Positions 9,392-18,108 of a DNA stretch of 23,430 bases are shown piece after piece. The stretch is from Pelagophyceae sp. CCMP2097 (taxonomy: Eukaryota > Sar > Pelagophyceae), in NCBI GenBank assembly GCA_026770575.1, contig MU657181.1, positions 1-23,430 of the forward strand, in the 5' to 3' direction. The translations under genes and the position numbers were made by a program. Within the stretch, counting starts at the first letter, position 1. Each line of letters opens with the position of its first letter. The notes below the pieces were generated by a model. It saw only the letters and a list, made by a program, of their open reading frames with translations. It searched no databases and was not told the origin of the DNA.

Positions 9392-9594
9392 GGCCGCCGA
9401 AACTGAAGAGACCGCTGCGAGACTGAACGCTGGCCAAGGAGCGCGCTGCGAGACTGAACGCCGGCCAGGGAGCACGCTCGGGAGTCCAGAAAGACCGCGG
9501 AGCCGAGGCCGAGGCACCGCCGCGCAGACCGGGCAAACTGTCTGATTGCTAAAGGTTCCGCACGGGCGCATCACTGAACTGAGACGCTGCGCAG
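9392..9594. promoter_or_regulatory. Divergent promoter region with 31-bp tandem duplication
   Basis: These 203 bp lie between the start codons of the dioxygenase (-) and the WD40 gene (+), so both promoters must lie here or overlap the genes. It contains a 31-bp tandem duplication at 9414-9444 and 9445-9475 with three mismatches. No TATA box is evident. Confidence 0.5.
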
Positions 9595-10699
9595 ATGCCG
9601 GTGATGCGGCCCGGCGACGCGCGCCGGCGCACCGCCGCGCCGCGGGCCTCGGTCCTCGACGTCTTCGAGCAGCCGGATCTACTCACGCCCTGCCTACGGC
9701 TGGCGGCATCGTCAAACGCGCTCCTCGTGACGAAGCGAGTCGCCCGAGATGCGCGGGTCCTCGCGCTCCTCGTGCGCAGGCTCATCTGGAGGGACCGCAT
9801 CGCCAAGGGCACGGCAACCCTCGAGGGGCACACCGGCCATGTCAATTGCTGCGCGGTCTCGCCCGACAGCGAGCGCATCGTGACGGCGAGCAACGACGGG
9901 AGAGCGTTGCTCTGGGACGCCGAGTCGGGCGCGCTGCTGACGACGCTCGAGGGGCACACTGACATCATGCTGCGCGTTCTCGCCCGACGGCGAGCGCGTC
10001 GTCACGGCGAGTAGGGATAGCTCGACGCGACTCTGGGACACCGAGACGGGCGCGCTGCTGCTGACGCTCGAGGGGCACACCACAACCAACGAGGGCCACA
10101 CCGGCGTCAATTGCCGCGCGTTCTCGCCCAACGGCAAGTGCCTCGTGACGGCGGGCAACGACGACACGGCGTGGCTCTGGGACGCCGAGACGGGCGCGCT
10201 GCAGATTATGCTCGAGGGGCACAACTTCAATCCCATCCTCAGCTGCGCGTTTTCGCCCGACGGCAAGCGCCTCGTGACGGCGGGCGTCGACCAGACGGCG
10301 CAGCTCTGGGACGCTGAAACGGGCGCGCTGCAGACAACGCTCGAGGGGCACACCTGCAACGTCAACTGCTGCGCGTTCTCGCCCGACGGCAAGCGCCTCG
10401 TGACGGTGGGCAACGACGACTCTGCGCGGCTCTGGGACGCCGAGACGGGCGCGCAGCAGATGATGCTCGAGGGACATACCGACTGCGTCACGAGCTGCGC
10501 GTTCTCCCCCGACGGCGAGCGCATCGTGACGACGAGCGAGGACAAGATGGTGCGCCTCTGGGACGCCGCGACGGGCGCGCTGCAGGCGACGTTCGAGGGG
10601 CACACCGGCGGCATCTCGTGCTGCGCGTTCTCGCCCAGCGGCGAGCGCGTCGTGACGGCGAGCTACGACAGGACGGCGCGGCTCTGGCAAGTACTCTAA
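9595..10699 (+). CDS. Seven-blade WD40 beta-propeller protein, frameshifted
   Basis: The N-terminal about 70 aa (LDVFEQPDLLTPCLRLAASS...RRLIWRDRIAKG) precede seven WD40 blades of about 42 aa, each with a GHT...CAFSPDG...TAS.D...LWDAETGAL pattern, ending in ARLWQVL. The reading frame breaks in blade 2 between about 9959 and 9970: the first frame stops at 10014 while the correct blade sequence continues in another frame to 10699. The change equals a 2-nt loss or 1-nt gain, and no GT-AG intron I could find repairs it. Blade 3 also starts with a doubled EGHT segment. All later blades remain open, so this is either a recent pseudogene or a sequence error. The N-terminal region matches the paralogue at 18109. 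Partners and function are unknown; such propellers are scaffolds. Confidence 0.75.
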
Positions 10700-10898
10700 C
10701 GGAGCACCTCTTTGGACTCTGCCATCGGGAGCCCGATTCAAGGCTGGCTGATGGGGTCCGCCGACCGAAAGGAGGCGTTTTCCTCCGGATAGAAGAGGCG
10801 CGCGAGACTTGCAGATTTGCCGGGTTTCGCGATGGGAGCGCGCTCGCCCGTCGACGACGCCCGATGCGTTCGGGCCCTCGAAAAAAAATCGTGTCTTG

Positions 10899-11526
10899 TT
10901 ATCGGTAGCACCGGTCGAGGAGCGCGGGCCACGCCGCGGCGAGGACGGCTCCCGCGGGCCCGAAGCGCACTGCCTTGAAGCGCGGACTCCCGTGGTCCCA
11001 CGGCGCCTAGAGACAGCACCTCGCGTCGCGCGCGGCGGCGCACGCAGCCACGCGCCGCGTAGCAGTGCAGCGCGTTGGCGGGCTGCCCCGCCGCGTCGAC
11101 GAGCGCGAACGGACCCGAGCCGTACCTGCGTTTGTCCGCTTCGAAGCGAGGTGTGTCGCTCCGGCACGCGGCGCCTCACGCAGCTTCGGCGTGCGAGTAG
11201 GAGACGATGCCTTCCGAGTTGAGCACGGCATTCCAAACGCCGCCGCGGTCGAGCAGCCGCGCCGCGTAGGCCCCAGACCGCCGCCCGACTGTGCAGACAA
11301 CGACAACGGTCTTGTTGCGGCAGATTTCGGGGTCGGCGGCCTCGAAGTCGGCGGCGCTATAACTCCGCGGGATGCGCGCCACGAGGCGCTCCGCAAGCGT
11401 GCGCACGTCCACAACGACTGCGTTTTCGCCGAGACCCATTAACGCTTCGGCGCCGATAATCGCGACGCCGCTGGCGGCCGCGTGCGACGCCGCCGACAAA
11501 CGCGCCGACTCGACAGTCCCGGGCAT
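10899..11526 (-). CDS. Rhodanese-domain protein with 37-bp intron
   Basis: Three exons on the minus strand, 11526-11180, 11125-11044 and 11006-10899, give 178 aa with all phases consistent. The rhodanese fold is shown by VVVDVRT, then VVVVCTVGRRSG with active-site Cys78 in a CxxGxRS loop, and LNSEGIVSYSHAEA, as in rhodanese proteins that transfer sulfur or act as phosphatase-like domains. Exon 2 adds FALVDAAGQPANALHCYA and exon 3 adds PWDHGSPRF to the stop, which match the usual C-terminal end of this subgroup. Introns are 54 bp (GTGAGG) and only 37 bp (GTGCGC...CTAG). It is likely active given the intact Cys loop; its physiological substrate is not evident. It starts 98 bp from the fibrillin gene, divergently. 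Confidence 0.82.
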
Positions 11527-11624
11527 CCCCCCTTAAATCCCCTGAAAACTTGAAAGGCAAAAAAGCTTCTTCGTCGGCCCTTTCCCGAACGGACGATAGA
11601 TTTGGCGAACGATCTGTGGTGCAT
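11527..11624. promoter_or_regulatory. 98-bp divergent promoter region
   Basis: Only 98 bp separate the ATG of the rhodanese gene (-) from the ATG of the fibrillin gene (+). The sequence is less GC-rich than its flanks and holds ACTTGAAAG and a short A run. A shared bidirectional promoter is likely from spacing alone. Confidence 0.45.
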
Positions 11625-12954
11625 ATGAGGTCCCTCTTGCTGCTGCTCGGCGGCGCGTCTGGCTTCGGCGCGGGCGCGGGCGCGGGCGGGCGGAGAAGCG
11701 TTTTGGCGCAGTTGGCGCCGCGCGACGTCCTCGTCGCGGAATTCGAGGTGGCTTCGCGCGGCGGACGCATCACGCTCGACTCGGCCGCCTCAAGCGTGGC
11801 CCTCATCGCAGACCTCATCGCCGAAGGCGACATCTCGATAGACGAGGTCGGGGCCCTCTGGAGCGCCGCCGTCGGCGTCGACGACGTGCGTTTGACGGAA
11901 GCGCCGGGCGCTTTCCACGCACGTTTAGGCGAACACGCTCGACGTAAACGGCTTCGTCGAAGTATGCGCGCCGCGGCGTCGTTACACGCCCGTAGTGAAA
12001 TGCCCTCACGCCCGTTCCAGGTACGGAGATCGACGGCCTCTTTGAGGACGACGAGGATGAAGTTGAAGAGGCGGAGGAAGAAGCGCCGGAAGAAGACGCA
12101 GAAGAGGGCAGCGTCGAGGCCCTCCGAGTGAGCCGCGCGCCCTGCCAAAGGCCCGTCGGACTTGCCCATAGGCGCGCCTCGTCAAGCTGCTGCCGGGCCG
12201 CGACCTTTGCCAGGTCCGTTCGCCGCAGCCCCCCCGTTCGCTCACGCCTTCACTAGCTTCACGACGCCGAGGACGAAGAGGCCGACGAGGTACTATTCCC
12301 GGGAAACGCGCGGCCGGGCCGAGCCGCGACGTAGGACCTGGTGCAAGCGTGCGAGGCGCTCGTCGAGGCTTGCCCGATCCCCGACGCGCGCACGGTCAAC
12401 CAGCTGCTCTGCGGCTGCGAGTGGGAGCTGGCGTTTACGTCGTCGCCATCGTTCTCCTTCAACGGCGGCTTCAGCGGCGTCGGGCGCACGACGCCGGGCG
12501 GCGGCAACTTTAAGAGCTTGTCGCAAAAGCTGAAGGCCAATGGCATCACCACCTTACAAGAGGAGCTCGCGCTCAAGGTCGGCGGCACGTGCAGGCCCGC
12601 GTCTGTTGCGGCATGGCGCCGATGACGTTTCGCCGCCCGCCGCGCCGACAAACATGTAGGCGGCTCCTGGTGGACGTCGACGGCGACTGGGGTTTGGTGA
12701 AGCGCATCGACGTCATCAGTTACGTCGAGCGGACGCACCTGGAGTGCACGCCGCGCCGTGTCAAGTACGGCGTCGTGAACGTCGAAGGGAACCGCGTCGT
12801 GAAAGGCTGGAAGACGATGCGCGTCTTGAACGGTCTCGCGCTCAGTTACATCGACCCAAACATCCGAGTCCACCGCGGCAACACCAAGCGCGCATGGTTC
12901 GTCTGGCGCAGGAAGGTGCCTCCCCCAAAGGCCCTCCCGCCGCCCCGATACTAG
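11625..12954 (+). CDS. Plastid lipid-associated (PAP/fibrillin) family protein, seven exons
   Basis: Proposed exons are 11625-11885, 11929-11977, 12021-12127, 12172-12213, 12257-12289, 12335-12588 and 12660-12954; the sum is 1041 nt, 346 aa. Introns are 43, 43, 44, 43, 45 and 71 bp. The family is recognised from LCGCEWELAFTSSPSF, then GFSGVGRTTPGGGNF and the C-terminal RGNTKRAWFVWRRK, which fit the fibrillin start (G.W.L.YTSS) and end. Fibrillins bind lipids in plastoglobules and thylakoids. The N-terminus (MRSLLLLLGGASGFG) is a signal-like leader, as expected for a secondary plastid, but the transit part is not proven. Before the domain lies an acidic stretch (EVEEAEEEAPEED). The weakest join is the donor at 11978 (GTCGTT); a GTATGC donor at 11962 looks better but gives the wrong phase. 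Confidence 0.78.
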
Positions 12955-13074
12955 AGGCATACGGCCTCTAGATTTTTACCAAAACGAGTGTCGTCGCAGC
13001 CAACAACTTGAGCGCCAGCCTCGATGCGTCGGCAGCGCGGGGGCGCAATCGTCGGGTGCGCCGCGAGTACGTGC
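12955..13074. other. Convergent gap between fibrillin and CbbY genes
   Basis: These 120 bp separate two stop codons on opposite strands and must contain both 3' ends, or the transcripts overlap. No gene or clear poly(A) signal is seen. Confidence 0.4.
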
Positions 13075-14446
13075 TCAGCTGTCGGCGAGCGCCTTGACCA
13101 AGTCGAGGTTGACGCCTAGAGGCGCGCAGTCCGCCGCGTCTGGCGGCCGGCCACAACGCACCGCCGGCGTCGAGGTCGTCGACGACCTTGTCGGCGATCG
13201 CAAAGTCCTCGCGGTGCGCGTAACTACGGCGCCGGTCCGTCGAGGCACCCAACGTGTATGGGACATCCAAAAGCGGACGCCGCGTGTGTACGACGACTTA
13301 GTGATGATGCAGCGCATGCCCGCCGCCTTTGCCGCCTAGCATTGCGATCAAAGGGACCTCGTGCGTATGGACGACGCGGCGCCGCGCGGCGAGGCCGATG
13401 GACGAGTCCTCAATGACGACGCACTGTGCGGGCACGAGGCCTAGCGAAAGAAGCAAAGCGTTGAGCGGACCCGCTCCCAAACCCTTAAAGAGTCGCGCAC
13501 CCATGGTCGTCGCGGCGAGGAGGTAGATATCCGGCTTGGGCTTCTTATTCTTGACGACCTGCGAGTGCAGAGGCTCGGCGGTGGCGGCGCAGATGAGACG
13601 GTGCCGACACGAGACGCACGTCGCCGGCGAAGATCGGTATCCTGTCGAAGCGCTCCTGGCCCATGAGCACGCGCACCTGCCGCCGCCCGTGACGCTATTC
13701 CGAACGACGCGACAAAGGTCTTACGAGGTTCTTGACGGCCTGCTCCGACGACGTCGAGCAGACGCCAACGGGGACCTATTTCACGGCGTGAGCCCCCGCG
13801 GCGTCTTCGGCGGCACGCACGCCGCTGTCCAGGGCCTCGTCGATGAGGCGGAGGACGCCCTTGCGCAACGGGATCTTGCCCGTCTCGATGAGCTTGTTGA
13901 AGAGCTCCGTCTTGCGTAGGTGCAGCTCCAGGACCAGCGCCGCTGCGAGGAGCGCCGTCGACGACCACCGGGGGGACGGCGGCGAGACGCACCCTGCTGG
14001 TCCTTTGTCTCGTAGCCGGAGGGCCAGCCGACGGCGTTCCAGTGCGCAGTCATGCGCTCCTTGCCGCCGCCCGTCTCGAGCAGTTCCTGGGCGGTGGCGT
14101 GGGGGACGGCTCTTCGAGCGCGGGGTGTCGACGCACGCCGTAGTGGTGGACGGTCCAGTCGTCGTTGAAGCCCTTTTCCTTGAAAGCCGCGTTGAACGCG
14201 ACCCGATGCCCGTCCGGCTCCGTGTCCGCCAGCACGCCGTCGCCTGCGCCGGTCGTGCGTCGACGCGGGTGCGCGGCGCGCGCACTCTGTTGCGTCGGTG
14301 CGTTTTTAAGGCGACTTACAGTCGAAGAGGAGCGCCGAGAGCGACATGCGCACGCTGGACCGCGTAGTCGCGCGGCGCTGCGCGGGGAGGCGCCGCGCCG
14401 ACAGCGCCTCGCACGCCGCGAATACGAGGAGCAGCGCCGCCTTCAT
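13075..14446 (-). CDS. cbbY: CbbY-like HAD phosphatase (xylulose-1,5-bisphosphatase type), eleven exons
   Basis: Minus-strand exons are 14446-14320, 14243-14137, 14086-13993, 13942-13821, 13775-13725, 13676-13620, 13558-13501, 13440-13376, 13335-13292, 13223-13162 and 13115-13075; 828 nt, 275 aa, all phases agreeing. Introns are 40-76 bp. All four HAD motifs are present: FDCDGVLADTEPDGH (Asp42, Asp44), VCSTSSEQA, the Lys region KNKKPKPDIY, and VIEDSSIGLAA. Other family blocks are GGGKERMTAHW and RKTELFNKLIE. In plants and algae this family dephosphorylates the Rubisco inhibitor xylulose-1,5-bisphosphate. The leader MKAALLLVFAACEALS, then Arg/Ser-rich sequence, fits a signal-plus-transit peptide for a complex plastid. 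The least certain boundary is 13375 (donor GTCGTC), which leaves a few extra Arg residues. Confidence 0.88.
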
Positions 14447-14577
14447 CGTGCAAGTTTCCGAGCCGACTCTTTTGGAGTAAGACTCGATCAAATCTTTGAA
14501 AATTTTGAATGGTGAGAGATTCGCACGTACACGAGACCGTCACCGTCGGAGACGTCTAGTACGCCGGCCGGTTCCTC
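14447..14577. promoter_or_regulatory. Divergent promoter region, possible start-codon intron
   Basis: The gap lies between the CbbY gene (-) and the DUF21 gene (+). It is AT-richer around 14490-14511. An ATG at 14509 is followed at once by a GTGAGA donor, and a TCTAG acceptor at 14559 would join it in frame to codons running into the ATG at 14578, adding seven residues. This remains a proposal. Confidence 0.4.
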
Positions 14578-16350
14578 ATGCTGATCGGCCTCGCGCGCGC
14601 GCTGTTCGGCGCCGCGGCGCCCGCGGGCGTCGATGCGGCGCTCGTATGCAGCGGCGTCGTGGGATACTGGCGCACACCGGGAGATGGGTTGCCGGGCGCA
14701 CACCGGGAGGCACGCCGCAGAGAGGGGTTGCCGGGTGATGGTGGCTTTCGCACGCGGCTGCGGGTCCCGGAGTGGGTGCGTGTGACGGCCGCGATCACCG
14801 GGTAATCCTGGCCGTCAGACGCGGCCGCGGGTCCCGGAGTGGGCGCCGTCGGACCGTCACCTCTAGGTCGATGCGTTCCTGGCCGGGTGCCGCCTCGGCG
14901 GCCTCGGCGACTGCGAGGCCGAGGCTTTTGAGTGGTCCCGGCGGCGCCTCGGGGAGGCCGAGGAGCTGTCGTTGATGAGCGGCGCGGGTTTGCTGAACCT
15001 GTGCGGCACGGTTCTGTGCATCACGTCGGCGGGCCTCGCGGCGGGGCTGACGATGGGCATCTTGTCGCTGGACCCGATGGACCTGCGCGTGAAGATTCGG
15101 GCGGGCACGCCGGACCAACAACGAGACTGCGCCAAGCTGCTGGGCATCGTGGAAAGAGAGCCGCGGCACCAGGTCATGGTGACGCTCCTCCTTTTGAATT
15201 CCATCTCCAACGAGGCGCTGCCGCTCTTCCTAGACAAACTCGTGGCAGAGTGGCTGGCCATCTTGATCTCCGTCACCGCCGTTTTATTTGTCGGCGAGAT
15301 CATCCCTTCGGCGATCTTCACGGGCCCCGCCAAGCTGCAGATCGCGAGCCGCTTCGTCTGGTTTGTGAGACTCTTGGTCGTCCTCTTCAGCCCCATCGCG
15401 TACCCGTTAGCCCTCGTTTTGGACAGATGCATCCGCGAGGAGAAGAACTTTACCTCGAGGTACGAGATGGCCGCCCGCGCCGACGTGGAGCGCGAGCACG
15501 CAGAGGCGCACGGCCACGCCGAGCCGTTTTCTGCAGACGAGGCCGCGCTCGTCCGAGGCACCATGAGCCTGTCCTCGTCGACGGTCAAAGACGTCATGGT
15601 CCCCGTGGACTCAGTCTACTCCATCCCACGCGACGCCGTCTGCGACGGCGCTTTGCTGCGCGAGCTCGTGCGCAAGGGCTTCTCGCGCGTGCCGCTTAGA
15701 GCTGCGGGGCCAAAGGCCAAGCCAAACGCGTTCTCCGGCGACTATCTCCTCGTGAAGGACCTCGTCGCCGTCTCCGCGGCGCAGCAGCTGCCCGTGCGAG
15801 AGACGGGCGCCACGCGGCCCGCGGTCTGGGTGCGGCCCGACGAGTCGCTCTTCGACCTGCTCAACACGTTCCAGACCGGGACGTCGCACATCGCCTTCGT
15901 CTCCGCCGGCCCGGGGACGCCCATGCTCGGCGTCATCACCCTCGAGGACATCCTCGAGGAGATTATGACAGAAGAGATTTGGGACGAGACGGCGCGTCTC
16001 GCCTTTGCCGAGGAGACACTTGCTTGGACCGCTTTCGACGCCGCACCTCATTCGCCGGCCGCGTGCGCGACCGTCGACCTTAGGACGTGCCGCGGCTGCC
16101 TTCGTCGCCGCGCCCGTCCGGCCGGTCCGACGTGCTGCAGGCGCGGCCGCGAGGGCTCATCATCGAGAATAAGCGCCGCCTCGTCGCCGACGGCGAGGCC
16201 CCGAGCCGCCGCCCGGGCATCGTCAGGCAGGCCTCGGCTCGCCGGAACGAGCGCCAGGCGCCGCTCAACAGCTACGCACCGTCGACGAGCTACGAGGCCA
16301 CGGCGACGACGGAAGACGCCACCACGTCGTCCTTGTTCGCTGAGCCTTAA
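14578..16350 (+). CDS. DUF21/CNNM-type membrane protein with CBS-pair region
   Basis: Proposed exons 14578-14643, 14867-15991 and 16084-16350 give 485 aa. The DUF21 transmembrane domain is seen as hydrophobic segments: LLNLCGTVLCITSAGLAAG with GLTMGILSLD, then VTLLLLNSISNEALPLFLDK, then AILISVTAVLFVGEIIP, then WFVRLLVVLFSPIAYPLAL. A CBS-pair region follows, from VKDVMVPVDSVYSI to LGVITLEDILEEIMTEEIWDET. CNNM/CorC proteins bind or export Mg2+, and plant DUF21 proteins are related; the substrate here is inferred. The third exon starts DVPRLPSSPRPSG, the expected continuation after DET. The 92-bp intron before it begins GCGCGT, so it would be a GC-AG intron. The first exon is chosen by codon bias and a GTATGC donor at 14644; a start at ATG 14975 is the conservative alternative. 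Confidence 0.82.
14644..14866 (+). repeat. Degenerate tandem repeats in a probable 223-bp intron
   Basis: Between the proposed first and second DUF21 exons, several motifs recur: GGGTTGCCGGG twice, GCGCACACCGGGAG twice, and a CGGGTCCCGGAGTGGG block twice (near 14760 and 14828). It is the longest intron in the window, and the repeats explain its size. No coding content is seen. Confidence 0.55.
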
Positions 16351-16485
16351 AAGAGCACCCGGTCACGCAAACCAAGCGCCTCGTTGCGCCGCGCAATGGC
16401 GGGAGCCTCGAGGGCAGGAGAAGAGGTGTTTTTAAAATGTCCGAGACGACGCGACAGGGTCCTCGCCGCCGCTCGCGCGCGGGGC

Positions 16486-17773
16486 TCAGAGCTCCACGGG
16501 CAGCGCACCGTCGTCGATGGCGTCGGCGCTTTTGAAGTCCTCGGAGACGGCCCACTGGATTCGCCGCGCGTGGATTTGGACGCCGCTGCTGCGCGCTTCT
16601 AAGAGGTGCCGCGAAAAGCTCGGGCACGCTTCGACGTTGGGTCGAAAGGCCTCGACGTCGCCGCGCACGACGACGAAGAGGATGCCGGCCGTGGCCTGAG
16701 CGCCGCGTCGTCTCAATGATGCTTGCATACCAGCGAGCGACCCAACGTGACACCTCTGAGCTGCCCCAGCTCAGAGATTCTCCGAGCGCTCGCGCGAGTC
16801 TCATCAGTCGCATCTTGGGATCGCGGCGGGAGCGACGCACGCTGCGGTCGCCGTCGTCGAGGAGCTCGCCGCGTGAAATGGCGGCGAGGTTGTCGACGTG
16901 CTTGATCGCGCGCGCGCTGACGACCTTTTCGCCATCGGGGCCCTTTTGTGCCGTGCGGCCCCACGGGAAGGTGCCCGCGCGCGGCAGCGACGAAGGCGCC
17001 GCCGGCGCCGCCGCTAAAGCGGCCTTTGCCGCAGCGGCCTTGGCCAGCGCGGCCTTTGTCTTGGGGGCCTTTTCGGCCGGCGGCGCGTCAGACGAAGCGT
17101 CGACGACCGTCTTGACCTCGACGACGCACCTCGCCGCGCCTTGAGGCGACAGGACAAAGTCGGCGCGCATGTCGGCGCCGCAGGGCCGCTTCACCTCGCG
17201 GTCGATTCCGCAGTCGCCGACGGCGCCAAAGTCTTGCCGCACGGCGGCCGTCTCCAGGAGCGCCGCCGCAGCCGCCTCGCCGAGGGCCGGGTGCGCGCCG
17301 ACCCAGCCGCCGCTGGAGAGTCGGGCGAGTTGGCAGATAAACTCGCACTTTGGCGTGCCGTACTTGGCGCTCGTCGCTTCAGATCCGACGAGCGGGCCGC
17401 CCTTCTTCACGACGGCGCGCTTGACGAGCACCGTCGCGCCCGCGCAGCACTTGCCGCCGAGCTCCATGCTGGGTACATGACATATGGCCTCTCTGTTTTC
17501 GGATACGACGAAGACGTCCGCGACGTAGGGCGACTTGTTCCGCGCCGACGGCCGCCGCAGAAGCGTGCACTCCAAAAGCGCCGCGTCGCCGGCGCCGCCG
17601 AGCGAGAAGAGCGGCACGTGTTCGCCCGGGAACTCGGCCGCGAGGCGCCGCGGCAGCGCCGGCGAGGCGGCCGACGCGTCGCGTGGCGGCGGCGGGCTCC
17701 GCGACAGGCTCGCCGACGGCCGCGCGCGCTTGGCCGCGATGGGCGTCACGGCGGCGCCGCGCTTCGACAGCAT
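16486..17773 (-). CDS. sfsA: SfsA family protein (OB fold plus PD-(D/E)xK nuclease-like fold)
   Basis: Minus-strand exons 17773-16841 and 16695-16486, separated by a 145-bp GTGCGT...CAG intron, give 380 aa. The family is recognised from LLECTLLRRPSARNKSP, CHVPSMELGGKCCAGATV, GWVGAHPALGEA, the nuclease-like core ADFVL...CVVEVKT (Asp205, Glu219, Lys221) and SARAIKHVDNLA, then FVVVRGDVEAFRPN and the C-terminal end. In bacteria SfsA was named for sugar fermentation stimulation and binds DNA; its role in eukaryotes is unknown. Compared with the bacterial protein of about 230 aa, this one has a basic N-terminal extension (KRGAAVTPIAAKRARPSAS) and an Ala/Lys-rich insert at about 236-262 between the catalytic core and RAIKH. 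The open frame extends upstream of the ATG to 17947 but starts there with TTG. Confidence 0.83.
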
Positions 17774-18108
17774 CAGAAGCCCGCACGAGAGAAACGCCGC
17801 AATCGTCTTGGCCCGCCGGTGCGGCGATACGGCCCGGCCGCCCTTGCTCAAGCCGGACACGCCGCCCCGCACCTCGAGTCGGAGGAACAGTGCCTTCTCC
17901 GGGACTGACTCAACGACTCGGATCAGGGAGAGTATCGCCAAAAGCAAGCTCTAAAGATTACCGGTACCGTGTTTCGTAACTCGTTGTAGTACATCGGCAC
18001 CGCCCGCGGCCCGGCGTGCGCACTCGGCGCCGCGGCCCACGAGTCGCCCAAGCACAAACGTCCGGACGACCTAGAGGGCGGGAGCGGGGCGGCGGCTCGT
18101 CGGGGCCG
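17774..18108. promoter_or_regulatory. 335-bp divergent promoter region (SfsA / WD40)
   Basis: This gap lies between the SfsA start (-) and the second WD40 start (+). Open frames run through it from both sides but lack an ATG, so I treat it as non-coding. A local AT-richer patch at about 17935-17995 is the most promoter-like part. No other gene is seen. Confidence 0.45.

Noticed and set aside
9976..10014. GT...AG segment that could be an intron repairing the WD40 frameshift
   Set aside because: Its 39-bp length is a multiple of three, so removal would not correct the frame, and it would delete blade sequence that is well conserved.
9712..10614. Minus-strand frame of about 300 codons opposite the first WD40 gene
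   Set aside because: Repetitive CPSSVV...APVSASQS pattern is the antisense shadow of WD40 blades; no independent motif or start.
11962..12020. Alternative fibrillin intron using the GTATGC donor at 11962
   Set aside because: Donor is phase 0 whereas the following exon needs phase 1; the 43-bp choice from 11978 keeps frame and matches neighbouring introns, though it is not certain.
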